Shown here: positions 34,977 through 47,360 of the stretch, piece by piece | Numbering within the stretch: the stretch's first letter is position 1 | Layout of the letters: every line of letters begins with the position of its first letter | From: Heliocidaris erythrogramma | Lineage: Eukaryota > Echinodermata > Echinoidea > Camarodonta > Echinometridae | DNA length: 64,000 bases | Assembly: GCA_025617745.1 (NCBI GenBank) | Contig: CM046858.1 | Coordinates: 40,903,850-40,967,849, forward strand | Reading direction: 5' to 3' | Program-made: the position numbers and the translations under genes | The notes under the pieces: model-generated | What the model saw: only the letters and a program-made list of their open reading frames with translations | Databases searched by the model: none | Told to the model about the DNA's origin: nothing

Positions 34977-37247
34977 ATTTATATAGCGCAACCACTATGC
35001 TAATATGCTCTCATGCGCTGCAAGAGCTCCTGTTATGCTTGATTAAAGAAAGATTATTTTACAAATTTAAACAAATAAATGGTCAGGGATGAATATTTCC
35101 TGACTGCAAGAGGTAAATTATTCCAGGCTTTGGGGGCTGCACATGCAAATGCACGATCTTCCAATGTTTATGTTTGTTCTATGAAACGGGATTGAAACAG
35201 CAAAGTATCATGGGAGCTGCAAAGGTTATGAGAATGCATGTGAGACCCTGTTTTCAACAATTCTGTTATATAACTGGGGGCTTGACCATTTAAGGCCTGA
35301 TACATAATTAACGCAATTTTGAACAAATTCTTTGACGTACAGGTAGCCAGTGGAGGTCTCTCAGAACAGGCGTTATCCGTGAAAATTTTGAATTACCGCA
35401 AATTAGTCTTGCACATGTGTTCTGGACTCGCTGAAGCCATCCAATTTGGGATTCAGGGAGTCCGAACAATAAGCTATTACAGTAGTCTAAATTACTGATG
35501 ATGCAAGCATGAACTATTGTTTTGGCACTATCCTGATCCAAATATTTTCGGATATGTTTAAGATTATATATCATGTAGTATGCTGATTTGCATACACTTG
35601 TTATGTGTCTTTCCATATTCAAGTGTGTATCAGATTTTTTGAGCTCATAGAAGGGTCTATGACAGAGTCCCCTACAGTAACTCCATCAAGGTCCAGTTTT
35701 GATACTTGTTTAGGTGTGCCAACAATCAGCAGTTCAGTTTTACCGTCCTTTAGCTTCAGCCTGTTTTGCAACATCCACCAACGTACATACTTGACACATG
35801 CCTCAAGAATCGAGGTGCTATGTTCCGTTGCAACTGCATCAGGCTTGAAAGATATATATAATTTAGTGTCATCTGCATAACAGTGGCATGATACAGATGG
35901 GAATTTCTTTTGAACATTAATAATGAGATTAGCAGTACACAAAGTAAACAAAATGGGGACTAACCTAGAACCCTGAGGAACTCCGGAGGTTACTGGAAAT
36001 ACATCAGAAACAGCATCGTCAATGTTTATCTTCTGATGTCTGTCATTCAAATATGATTCAATCCACTTTAAAACAGTACCGTCAATATAAAAACTGGTTT
36101 TTAGAGTGTCCAATAAACAAGAATGATCTATAGTATCAAAAGCACTGCTTAAACCTAATGAAAGTAAATCTGTGACTTTCTGATCATCCATGGCCATTAA
36201 AAGGTCACTTCTAATTTTTAAGAGTGCTGTTTCCGTGCTGTGAAATTGTCTATAGGCAGACTGATTGGATGGCAAAAGGGAATTACATTTAAGATGATCA
36301 AGGATTCGTTCATCAACAGCCCCTTCAACCAACTTTGATATGTATTTCAGATTACTGACTGGTCTCAGGTTGCTATACTCTAACTCAAGGCAAGGTTTTT
36401 TCAAGAGTGGTTGGACGAGACCAACCTTCCACTGCGATGGAAACTGACAAGTTGTGAGAGACATATTAATCAAAGATGTGAATACTAAAATCAACTCACT
36501 AGTACATTGTAACAAACACTTTAGTGGGCATAGGATCCAATTCACATGACTTTTTACTAAGCTTCATTATGAGCTTTTCAGCGTCATTCTCAGAAAGTGG
36601 ATGAAATTTACTTAACACAACCATATCATGGGAAGTTCCTGCAGGAGTAATAATTTTACAGCATGAGCATCAGCACTTGCCTCAATATCTTTTTGAATTT
36701 TCATAACTTTGTCATGAAAAAAATTTCCCAATGCATTCGCAAAAGCGTCCTTATCCAGTAGTACATGGTTTTACATGTTTCTGATATATTTAACAAAGAT
36801 TTAATGACTTTAAAAGTCCTTTCTGATCATCTTTGTTCTCCACAACCATATCTCTGTGATATTTCCTGCGAGCATCACTCAAAACATGCAATGTTGAATT
36901 ACGAAGGGACTTATAATTATCCTAATCTCTATCAGACCTTGTTTTAAACCAGATTTTCTCTTTTCTGTCTTAACTCTATCAGTATACAAGGTACATAGGG
37001 GCGTAGGACAACTTTTTTCGTTATTACAGGTGCATGTTTGTTCAAAACATTAGTAAGTGTAGTGTCGTACAATGAAGCCAATTCAGTAAGATCCTTGTTA
37101 CATTTTACACAGCTCACTCCCAGCAATATCTGATTTGAGAATATCTATGTCTATAGAAGACAGCCTCCGGAATGATATCATTTTAGAAGGTAAATGTGGT
37201 TTGTGTGTGAATTTAAATGGCACATTACGGGAAAGTGATCAGATATT
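34920..37247 (-). pseudogene. CR1/Rex1-like LINE, ORF2 to (ATT)n tail
   Basis: Read leftward from the gap, the minus strand gives ISDHFPVM (end of the endonuclease), LYDTTLTNVLNKHAPVITKK (linker), then reverse transcriptase at 35619-36545 with LRPVSNLKYISKLVE, a degenerate finger block GLSSAFDTIDHSCLL, TSGVPQGSRLVPILF and YADDTKLY (catalytic YADD). The C-terminal part has LDYCNSLLFGLPESQI and LHWLPVRQRI, typical of CR1/Rex1-type LINEs. Coding is broken near 35622 and in several places in the linker. The 3' end reads GCGCTATATAAATG followed by about 20 ATT units (34921-34975). The 5' part runs into the N gap. Confidence 0.85.
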
Positions 37248-37747
37248 NNNNNNNNNNNNNNNNNNNNNNNNNNNNNNNNNNNNNNNNNNNNNNNNNNNNN
37301 NNNNNNNNNNNNNNNNNNNNNNNNNNNNNNNNNNNNNNNNNNNNNNNNNNNNNNNNNNNNNNNNNNNNNNNNNNNNNNNNNNNNNNNNNNNNNNNNNNNN
37401 NNNNNNNNNNNNNNNNNNNNNNNNNNNNNNNNNNNNNNNNNNNNNNNNNNNNNNNNNNNNNNNNNNNNNNNNNNNNNNNNNNNNNNNNNNNNNNNNNNNN
37501 NNNNNNNNNNNNNNNNNNNNNNNNNNNNNNNNNNNNNNNNNNNNNNNNNNNNNNNNNNNNNNNNNNNNNNNNNNNNNNNNNNNNNNNNNNNNNNNNNNNN
37601 NNNNNNNNNNNNNNNNNNNNNNNNNNNNNNNNNNNNNNNNNNNNNNNNNNNNNNNNNNNNNNNNNNNNNNNNNNNNNNNNNNNNNNNNNNNNNNNNNNNN
37701 NNNNNNNNNNNNNNNNNNNNNNNNNNNNNNNNNNNNNNNNNNNNNNN
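37248..37747. other. Assembly gap (500 N)
   Basis: Exactly 500 N, which suggests a placeholder gap between a LINE endonuclease and a minisatellite. Confidence 0.99.
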
Positions 37748-38722
37748 TGGCCTATGTCCAAGATGAACTCAGGTATTGCTGTGTGGTACATCTGTGTGGT
37801 ACTGGTTTGCGGTACTGCTATGCGGTATGTGGTAAACATCTGTGGTATTGCCCTATGGTATACCACAGGAATTGCTATGTGGTACAGCTATGTGGTACTG
37901 CTGTGTGGTACAGCCATGTGGTACTGCTGTGTGGTACAGCCATGTGGTACTGCTGTGTGGTACAGCCATGTGGTACAGCCATGTGGTACTGCTATGTGGT
38001 ATTGCTGTGTGGTACAGCTATGTGGTACTGCTATGTGGTACAGCCATGTGGTACTGCTATGTGGTACAGCCATGTGGTATTGACGTGATTTGTGTGGTAT
38101 ATGTCCCAAAATACCACATGTATTGCTGTGTGGTACAGCCATGTGGTACTGCTGTGTGGTACAGCCATGTGGTACAGCCATGTGGTACAGCCATGTGGTA
38201 CTGCTATGTGGTATTGCTGTGTGGTACAGCCATGTGGTACTGCTATGTGGTACAGCCATGTGGTATTGACGTGATTTGTGTGGTATATGTCCCAAAATAC
38301 CACATGTATTGCTGTGTGGTACAGCCATGTGGTACAGCCATGTGGTACTGCTGTGTGGTACAGGTGTGTGGTATTGACGTGATTTGTGTGGTATATGTCC
38401 CAAAATACCACATGTATTGCTGTGTGGTACTGGCATGCGGTATTGCTTTGTGGTATTGTTTTGTGGTATTAACATGTGGTAATGGGCCCGGGGTTCTGTG
38501 GTATACGTCCCAAAATACCACAAGATCCACAGGTGAGTTCCATGGGTATTTTTCTTGTGGTATTTTCTATGTGGTAATCCCGTGTGGTATTTATGTGTGG
38601 TACTTCTATGTGGTAAATGTCCCAAAAAACCACAGGAATTTTCTGTGGTATACCACAGGAATTTTCCTATGGTATATCCTATGGTATATCCTGTGGTTAC
38701 GTTGTGTGGTATACCACAGAAA
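37748..38722. repeat. 13-bp TGTGGTAC minisatellite with higher-order units
   Basis: The array is built from 13-mers of the form TGTGGTACAGCCA and TGTGGTACTGCTG. A non-13-mer insert starting TGACGTGATTTGTGTGG and containing CCCAAAATACCACATG begins at 38081, 38267 and 38375; the spacing difference (186 versus 108) is six 13-mers, so a higher-order unit has changed in copy number. Towards the right the units become TGTGGTATACCACA palindromes. Since 13 is not a multiple of three, all frames are open and the long predicted proteins are spurious. The right end joins a LINE at about 38723. Confidence 0.9.
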
Positions 38723-39995
38723 ATTTTTGTAAGGGACTACCGAGGAATCAGCTTGATATGTGTCATAGCAAAGATCTACAACAGAATGATCCTTAACCGC
38801 ATACGCAGTGTCATAGACTTGAAGCTCCGGATAAACCAGAACGGCTTCCGCCCCAAGCGTTCCACAGTGGCTCAAATCCTCACATTGAGAAGAATCATTG
38901 AAGGAGTTAAGGCGAATCATTTACCTGCTATAATCACCTTCATTGATTTTAAGAAGGCCTTCGACTCTATTCACAGAGGGAAGATTATGAGAATTCTGAA
39001 GGCATATGGCATTCCACCAAACCTGCTGAGGGCAATTGAGGGCATGCATTCCACACCAAGGCAAGAGTCGTGACACCAGATGGAGAAACGGAGCAGTTTG
39101 ATATCACTGCTGGCGTCTTGCAAGGAGATACCCTGGCACCATTCCTATTTGTCATTGTTCTTGATTACGCAATGAGGAAAGCGATGGCTGATGGAAAGGA
39201 GGAGGAGCTTGGGTTTACCATAACCCCTCGCAAATCTAGGAGGCACACCAAGCAAGTCTTAGCGGACCTCGACTTCGCTGATGACATTGCCCTGCTGTCC
39301 GATGCGATGGAACAGGCCCAGGAACTGCTTTTAAGAGTCGAGCACGAATGCAACAAGGTCGGCCTCTGCCTAAACGGTTCTAAAACGAAGTACCTGGTGT
39401 ATAATGCAGATGTGGACCACTCCACACTCCGCACCCGCGATGGCACCACCCTTGAGAGGAAGGAGGACTTCAAGTACCTTGGGTCTTGGGTTGATGAGGC
39501 GTTCAAGGACATCAACATCAGGAAGGCACTCGCCTGGAGAGCTCTCAATGGCATGAACGAGACCTGGAAGTCAAACTTGAGCCCCGGGATCAAGAAGAGA
39601 TTTTTTATAGCCACAGTGGAGTCAATCCTCATGTATGGATGTGAGAGCTGGGCACTCAACAAAGCAATGGAGAAGTCCTTAAATGGTACATATACCCGCA
39701 TGCTGAGTAAAGTGCTGAATGTTCACTGGAGTTCACACACCACAAACAAAGAACTGTATGGCAACTTGCCCGCAGTCACGGAACTGACCACTCAGAAATT
39801 AGTTCTGTGGGAACCGAAGCATGGTCACAAGGGAAGAGGACGACCTCGTACAGATTTTATAGAAGTCCTCAAGCGCGACACTGGAGCCCAGAATACCAGG
39901 GAGCTGGCGACGAGGATGATTGACAAATCGGTGTGGAGGTCCCATGTCCTGTCCCGCCAGAGGGCGACCTAAGCAAGCAAGTAAGGTAAGCACAT
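38723..39995 (+). pseudogene. LINE reverse transcriptase to 3' end, one frameshift
   Basis: The sequence opens at DYRGISLICVIAKIYNRMIL (the RT finger block that follows K-P...YRPI), then NGFRPKRSTVAQI, FIDFKKAFDSIHRGKI, GVLQGDTLAPFLFVI, LADLDFADDIALLS (catalytic FADD), KYLGSW, YGCESWALN and GRGRPRTDFIEVL near the end; stop at 39970. Everything upstream of RT block 2 is missing. The frame changes once near 39060, where one extra base would account for the switch between RQES and RVVTPDGETEQF. A GCAAGCAAG-like end follows. The clade is uncertain; the YGCESW/RGRPR style is RTE/Nimb-like rather than CR1. Confidence 0.85.
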
Positions 39996-40756
39996 GTATG
40001 TACAGATAACGTAATTAGGTGGTCTGTCGGTATCGACAGATCACAGATCATTTCGTACGAATTTTCTTTATTATTATTTATTCTTTATTTTTATTTTTCT
40101 CCCCATTTCTTATGACAATGAATTCTCAAAATCAACTCGATCAATTTTCTTCAAATTTTCGTCAGTTATCAGGCCTATCAAGGTCAAGTGCCCCTATCTT
40201 TTTCAAGGTCATCAGGTCATCGTGACATCATCCAGGCGCCATTTTGTGAAATCACATTATCGATCATATCTTCATAACGAGTCATGAAAAATAAACCATA
40301 TTCGACACACATTAACTTCAGGTCATGGGTCAACATAAAATGTCAACAAAATCCACACACACATCATGACGCGCACGTACGCGCGTGTCAAAATTTAGAA
40401 ATGCTCAAAATTACTTTTTAATCAAATTAGAGTACGGTTCAAGACATTTTAAAGGGCGAGTCAATTAGAATTACATTTCATGATAATATCAAAGTATTGT
40501 GTCAATACTGCTAGAAATCGCATATACTTTTTATTAAAAAGATCTGTGTACTTCTCTAGGCTTCGTTGAAATTGCCTAAATCGCACGTTTATCAGCTAGT
40601 CTGTCACGCCCCTCGAAAAATAGGGCCCAGTCACGTGCCTTGTCAGGTGACCTGTGACGTACCATCGGGAACATCTAGCTAGCGGACGACGCTTGTCTGT
40701 GTATATCCAGTGCAGGGAATTTTGGATAGGCATGATAGGAGTGCATATCTCAAGAA
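39996..40756. other. Non-coding with dispersed repeat
   Basis: 40150-40290 matches 57761-57880, and 40445-40480 matches 56565-56600 inverted, so the region belongs to a repeat family. A CACGTG- and GTGACGT-rich stretch at 40600-40670 lies just upstream of the THAP segment. Confidence 0.5.
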
Positions 40757-41105
40757 AATGCCGAGGAGATGTGTTGTTGCTGGGTGCAGCAAAGGCACCA
40801 GCGATGGTGTCGGTCTGCACACCTTTCCTAAAGATGATGCAACTCGAAAAATTTGGATTTCAAGGATCAAGCTGACGCGAGCTAGCTCAGTGGGATGGCC
40901 CTTCCGCTCACAGTACTGTTTGCAGTGACCACTTCAGGGAGGAGGACTTCGATAGTCAGGCCCTCAGGCCAGGGGCTGTATGACCAGCTAGGATTTGCGC
41001 CCAAGAATAAAATGCTGCGGCCGACAGCTATCCCTGTCATCAGATTGGGAACTGAGGGCTGTGGAACTGGAAGCCAAACACAGAGAGCTAAAAAAACAAG
41101 AGTCG
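40757..41105 (+). pseudogene. THAP-type zinc-finger coding segment, frameshifted
   Basis: An ATG at 40757 begins MPRRCVVAGCSKGTSDGVGL followed by HTFPKDDATRKIWISRIK, the start of a THAP domain (C-x4-C, then FP and W). The second zinc ligand pair CSDHFREEDFDS is present but in another frame after about one base of shift near 40890, and NKMLRPTAIPVI, equivalent to the AVPTIF box, lies in a third frame. So the DNA-binding fold is broken by two frame changes. The reading could also include an intron, but no good splice sites are seen. The origin may be a host THAP gene or a P-element-type transposase, which also begins with THAP. Confidence 0.7.
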
Positions 41106-41173
41106 GTCTGCAGTTCTGAAGCTGGAGTCGCTGGAGTCATTGGAGAAAAAAAGAGAGTAGGTCTACCGTAGAG

Positions 41174-41760
41174 CCCGGGGGGGGGGGGGGGGCACTCAAC
41201 CTGTTTTTGGATGTGGGTGTGCCGCTGCCAATCTCAAAACAGGGGGCTAAGGAGCTAAATGGTTAATTGAGGAAGCTCATTTTTGAGGGTCTAAGGAGCG
41301 AACGGGCTCATGGGCAGAGCTAATTTTAGCTGCTCGCGATCTCACTACTCTGGTACACATACGGTGCATGAGCTGAGTCAGCGGTCGCAGCGCTGTTTTT
41401 AACGCTGTACATGCCGGGCCACTGCACTGGCTCGATGTCGCATGCAGATTAATCTCGCTGAGCCGCCGCTAGCACTAGTAATACCGCGTTCAGTTAGGGG
41501 GTACTAGGCCGCCCAGCTCCCCGCTGCGCTGGCCTGGGAGGCTAGGGAGCGACCGTTCCCGGACAATAGGCTGTGCGCATTGTTTTCTCATATTCTAGGG
41601 AGCGAGTCGGAAGCCAATCGAGGTGCGGTTAGTGAAAATCTGAAAATCGCATATCATGGGAGCGACCCGAGAAGGTTGAAAATGGGGGACGTCACAGCGG
41701 CACATGTGCATGTGTGACATATATATGTGAGTGCCCCCCCCCCCCCCCCCCCCCCCCGGG
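41174..41760. mobile_element. G-run inverted-repeat element (MITE-like), 587 bp
   Basis: Left end CCCGGGGGGG...GGCACTCA and right end TGAGTGCCC...CCCGGG are inverted copies with G/C runs of about 16 and 24. The interior has AGGGAGCGA repeats and no coding frame. Target duplication is not clear. Confidence 0.65.
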
Positions 41761-41809
41761 AGGCAGCTAGCTTGCAGCACACGATTTTGCTGTAATTGTT
41801 GTAATATAT

Positions 41810-42200
41810 CGACGCTGTTTTTACGAACCGGCATACGAAGCCTGACTGCGCGAAAACAAGTTTCCAAGATAATCGCGTTTAAAGACTTTGCCCATTTAAA
41901 ATGGCGGTTTGAACACCATAGTTTCATTTAATCATCGTAGAATTGAGTGTGTAATATGAGTGGAATTTATTCTCCCACATGCATGGAATATTTAAGAAAG
42001 AGACGCAGTATTTTAGTTTTAATCTCTGCTTGAGATGGCATGCCGGTTCGTAAAAACACACGTTTCCGCATTTTACATAGCGCGTGTACTTATGGGAAAA
42101 CTTTACGAACCGGCACGCGTTGATCGTATGCCAGTTCGTAAAACTCGCGCCTGGTATGGCTGCGCGTAGGCAAGCAGTATTACGAACCGGCATATGACAC
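41810..42200. repeat. Cluster of TACGAACCGGCATA motifs in both orientations
   Basis: The motif occurs at 41822 (+), 42041 (-), 42104 (+), 42126 (-) and 42180 (+), with one-base variants. A further copy at 56019 (-) extends to about 38 bp of near identity with the first. Function unknown; it may be a subterminal repeat of a transposon. Confidence 0.65.
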
Positions 42201-43199
42201 GTCAGTAGGATTATTCGCCTAGTTCTTAACGCAGTTCGAGGCCAATCTTTTGTACAATTGGTACTGAAAATGAAGACTGTAATCCCGACAAACCATGCAT
42301 ACAGAATTAAATGAAATAACACAATTTGCATTGTTTCCGATGATTTTCTTTATCTCACGGTATCCCTTTCATGCATTACTTATTCATGACCCGCCCACAT
42401 TAAAACTTGGAAAATTCAGTCTTCGACTGAACTGAAAGTCTACCCCCCCCCCCCCCCCCGGAGATAATACCACTTCTCTCTCTCTCTCCCTCTCCGTTTT
42501 AGCTTTATTTTCATTTATTTCGCATCTAGAAGAAAGCTGCTCCATTTCCCCCATGCACTCTTCACACATCCCTTAACTTTTGTAATTCTATTCTCTTCTC
42601 TCTAATCCTTCAAATTTACTGCAATAAATCATATATACCTACCTATTATGCCTGTAGTCTTGACTACGGGACCCCTTCGAGAATTTAACACACATGAGTC
42701 ACAATATTGTGCGCACCCCCCGTAATCCTATTGTCCCCTTCGCCACTCACGCGCGTCAACACGCTACGGCCATCCTCTTTCTTGCTCGCCCCCGACGAGA
42801 TAGGACGTATAGTCACAGCGCTCCTGAAATCAGGTCGTATAGTATCTTTTAGGTGCGCTTTTTCGCACATTTAAAGCACTTTTAGGTACCTATATTCGCT
42901 TAGATTATAGTACTGTGTGTTTTAGTAGTCACTTTTGCCGATTGCAAGGGATTTTTGATATCCTTTTCTTGGCATTTATTTTTCCATTTCACGGTCAGCC
43001 CCACGTAGATATTTCTGTGTGTTTGCGGGTGTTTCCGTTTGTCACCGAGCCTTTGGGTTCGGTGTTTGTTCTTACGGTTTTTTGGCTGTGAAAATTCTTT
43101 TGTGCGTATCTCCCAAATAAAATTTACCCTTATTTTACTGCATTCAGTTGAAGTATTTCTTATTTTGAAAAGTATACTTTATTGTCTGTTTTATTGCAG

Positions 43200-45540
43200 T
43201 GGTATGGATTCGGAAGAAGCAGCTAGGTCAAGGAGACCTGCTTCTTCCGAAGAGTCGTCTAGCAAGACGACTCGGCCTTCCAGAACTCTCCCGAGTACTT
43301 CGGTACATGGGGGACAGAGGAGGGCTAAGGGTAAGTTGCCTAGTGGTGTTTCCTTGCAGAGTTTGCCAGTCTCGGAGCTTGCGGCTTCGGGACGGGTGGC
43401 GTTAACTGAATCGGGATTGTCAACTCCGAAGCCCGTGGTTTCGGGGTGGGTGGCGTCAGATTCTAGTGGTTTGGATATCTAACGAGTCCAATCCCCCGGT
43501 CGCTGAGACCAGAGGGGGGCGGTTGTTTCCCGTACGGTAGCGTTCACTCGCTCTGATCCGTTAGGGGAGACGCGCCCCACTACTGCAGGGCAACCCACGG
43601 GCTTAGTCCATGTTGGTCTGGGTTCTCAAACCCTAGCCCCCGGCAAACGCCATATGGGGGAACGAGTACTTCCTGGGCTGTCTCAGGTGCCAGCTAATGG
43701 GAATGCTCGAGCTAACAATTATGGACGCTCTTCGGAGCAACAGGTGTTTTCACCTGAGTGCGTGACTACTAGTGCTCCCCTATTGCTGCTTTCGAGCGGT
43801 CCAATAGCGGGTTCACACGCCTTTAGTAGTCATCGGGCACATACCGAGTCATCTCGGTCTGCCCACGCACTGGGAGCTTTTAGCTCCCAACCCATGGCTA
43901 CTGCATCTTCTTGCTTAGCCAATATGGGTGATTTGGGCGATTCTCTAGGCTTACGCCATGAGCGCTCCAATCCCTTTTTGGGAAGTGAACGTCCCTCCGC
44001 GGAGGGATCGGTTCGTGTTTCCGAAGTGGCTTCGGAGATCCGAACGAATCCGATTAAGCGTTCTAACAAAAGGGTTTCGGCTACGACTCTTGTCGAGCCA
44101 GCCAAGAAAAAGGCCAAGAAGAGGGCAAAAAGTGGCAAGGCTTTGCCGGCCTCTTGCCCGTCTGGCCTGGCTAACCCAGCTAGCTCCTCTCAAGCTGACA
44201 TGTTCAGCATGATGCGGGCTTTTGCTCAGAATCAGGGTTGGTCCTTGTACCGGCTACTTCAACCCTGACTTCTGTCCCTATTCAGGGATCTGACTTTGAG
44301 ACTAATCAGCCTTTTGTGTTGGATTCGTCTTTGTCTGAGTCGGTTTCGCATGTGCCTCCTATGCCCTTGGGGCGCCGCTGGGCGAGGAGACTTTCGTTGA
44401 ACCATGCGGGGCTCTGCCTGCTGAGGCCTTTGTTAGCGTTCCTTTGTCTCTTTCCACTCGGGTGGAACCAGATTTGGAGGTGGCCTCTCAAGCTTCGTTT
44501 TTTGAATCGCTTGGGCAGGCGGAGTCTCAATCGCTCGCCCTCTGTGGGATGGAAGCGATTGCTTTGTTATCCAGATATCTCTCTGAATTTTAGTCAACCC
44601 GCGCGCAGGGTTCGACTTCGCGTTGGCGTTCCTTTGCCGGGTCATCCCGGTCTGCCCTTGCTCTGGGCGCCTTGGCGTCCGGCCCATGGCTGTTGCATCT
44701 CCTTGCTCGGCCAATATGGGTAATTGGTGCGCGTCTTTGGGTTCAATACCCTCAGCGCACTTCTCCCATAAAGGGAGGTGAGCGTCCCTCAGCGGAGGGT
44801 TCGGTTCGTGTTCCCGAAGGGCTTCGGGGATCCGAACGAAACCGAATAAACTCTCTGAAAAGCGGGTTTCGACTTTTGGGCCAATCAGAAGCCTAGGAAA
44901 GGGGCTAAAAGAGGCAAGGCTTTGCCTGCCTCTTGCCCATCGGGTTTAGCTAACCCTCCGGTCTCTCAAGCTGAGATGTTCAGTGTGAGATGGGCTTTGC
45001 CCAGACTCAGGGTTGGTCCCTTGTACCAGGATTCACATCCCCTGCTCTTGTCCCTTTTTTGGGTCGGACATCGAGACTAATTAGCCTTTTATGGTTTATT
45101 CTTCTTTGTCTGTGATGGGATCACATGCGCCTCCTAGTCTCGCAGCCTCGGGGCTCCGTCGGGTGAGGAGGCTTATGGCGGTTCATGCGTGAATCCGACC
45201 GTTTCGGCCTTTGTTCGTGATTCTTTGTCACGATCATTTCAGGCGGATCCAGTTTTGGAAGCGGCCTCTCAAGCTTCGGTTTCCGAATCGCTGGGGCAGG
45301 CAGAGCCTTAGTTGCTCTCCCTTTGTGGGGTAGAAGTGATTGCTTTGTTCTATACTTTCCCTGACTTTTAGTCAACCCGCGCGCAGGGTTCGACTTTGCT
45401 TGGGTTCAGGCAGCGGGATTCCTCCGAGCGTTTTTCTCTTGCGGAGGATTTCTAGCTGGATTTTGGACGCATTGAAGCGGTGCTTCTTTTGAGCGTCATG
45501 TTTGGTTTGCAGTGGTCATAGTTTTCCACTGCAGCTGCCT
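43200..45540 (+). pseudogene. DIRS gag-like region
   Basis: Ser- and Arg-rich sequence with PAKKKAKKRAKSGKALPAS and repeated segments, in the place where DIRS elements carry gag. It is broken; nothing further can be assigned. Confidence 0.6.
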
Positions 45541-45545
45541 CGGTC

Positions 45546-47360
45546 ATGTACCGTCGCAGAGTATTGGTTGGTGGCTGTCTTCGTTCCTTTCTCCCCGCTT
45601 GGGAGGCCATCTCCGGGGACGCTTTTGTTCTCTTTGACGGACGAGACGGATTCTTCATAGATCTGTCCGCCCCGCTCCCCGGAGGTGATATAGGAACTCG
45701 GTCACCTCACAGGCTGTCTTTTTCCCTTTCTCCGACTTTTGTTATTCCCAAGCGCTCGGGAAAACTTCAGTACATTTTCGGATGGAGACTCTCGCCTCCA
45801 TTCTCCCGTTGATCAAGAGGAAGGACTACGCGGTCTTGATAGTTTTCGAAGATGCGTATTTCCACTTTCCCGTTCATCGCGCTTTGCGCGATCTTCTGGG
45901 GTTTTTCTTCCTCTCAGAGACTTATCGTTTTCGCACTCTTCCCTTCGGGCTGTGCCCAGTCCCTCGGGTTCTTACTCAGGTTGTAGCCGTGCTGGCAGCC
46001 TCTCTGAGGCGATGCGGCCTTCGGCTATTTTTGCTACCTGGACGATTGGCTTCTCCTAGCGGAGTTGCGCGATTGTTTGTTGGACGAGACTAGTTTGCTC
46101 GTCAATCTTACTCAAGACTTAGGTTTCCTAATAAATTGGGAAAAGTCAGAGTTAGTTCCCACTCGCAGCCCAGTTTTTCTGGGGGCGGTGTTAGACATAA
46201 GGAATCAGTTGGCTCGGCCCAGTCGAGACAGGATTCTCACCATTGTCTCTGCGGCTCGCAAGCTCTTGCTGGCCAGAAGAGTCTCGGCCAGACAGTGGCT
46301 TCAGTTTCTAGGTTATCTAGCCAGTCTAGTCGATGTTTTAGAGGACTGCCGGCTCCTCATGAGACCCTTTCAGAGACATCTCCTCAGGTTCTTCAAGCCG
46401 GGAAAAGACTCTCTTTTGGTCTGGATTCCAGTACCAGTAAGGATCAAGTCTCTTCTCTCTTGTTGGACGAGCGAGGTGTTTCTCGCGCGAGGCAGGTCCT
46501 TCTCTGCCCCTCTTCCGTCGATATCGTTTTCGACGGACGCCTCTCGGTTGGGGTGGGGAGGACACTGCAACGGCAGCACGGTTGCGGGGGATTGGTCTCA
46601 TCTTGGGACTCTTCCTCATATCAATGTCCTGGAGTTTATGGCAGTTCTGTTGACCTTGCTCCATTTCAGAAGTCGACTTCACAGTCGTTCGGTTCTGATT
46701 CTCACGGACAATGTTACTGTGGCGGCATATATCAATCGGCAGGGAGGCACACGTTCGGTTGCCCTGAATGCCCTAGCAGCTCAGCTGTGGAGGTGGTGTC
46801 GTCGCATGGCAATCACACCCGTGGCCTCTTTCATCCCCGGTCGGGAAAACCTCATTGCGGATTTTCTGTCTCGGGGCAGGTATCTTCCATCGGAATGGAC
46901 GCTCCATCCGGAGGTATTTTGCCGCATTCGCAGTTGCCTAGGTCCACTGGAAGTGGATCTATTTGCGTCGGTGCTAAATCACCAGCTGCCGAAGTATTGC
47001 TCCCGTGTTCGCGATCAGGGAGCATGGGCTCTCGATGCTTTCTCCCTCAGCTGGGAGAACCTTCAGGGATTCGCCTTTCCTCCCTTCCAACTGATTCCGC
47101 GTGTCTTGCGGAAAATCAGGGAAGATCGGGCGCGGGTGCTCGTAATACCTCCCTTTTGGCCCAGGAGGAATTGGTTTCCAGAACTTATGAGCCTCCTAAG
47201 GGCTCAACCGTTCGTTCTCCCGTTAAGAGCGGATCTGGTGTTACAGCCCCTATCGGGGATTCTTCACCACAGTCCGGAGTCTCTTCATTTGACTGCTTGG
47301 CCCCTGTCAGGGAATCTGCAAGACAGTCGGGTCTCTCTGATAGAGCCGCGGACTTTTTAA
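45546..47360 (+). pseudogene. DIRS reverse transcriptase and RNase H region
   Basis: The later part shows the RT connection FLINWEKSELVPTRSPVFLG, then RNase H blocks SISFSTDASRLGWGGHC, INVLEFMAVLLTL, LILTDNVTVAAYINRQGG and REEN-like GRENLIADFLSRG, and a tail resembling the LDAFSLSW block of DIRS and related elements. It overlaps the recombinase frame, as is usual in this family. The RT N-terminal part is decayed. Confidence 0.8.

Noticed and set aside
37842-38732. Long open frames of up to about 300 codons on both strands (WY/CGTAM-rich proteins)
   Set aside because: The 13-bp repeat rotates through all frames and rarely forms stops, so the frames are by-products of the array; some also run through the N gap.
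39165-39701. Minus-strand frame of 178 codons opposite the LINE
   Set aside because: It is the antisense shadow of the reverse transcriptase, whose motifs lie on plus.
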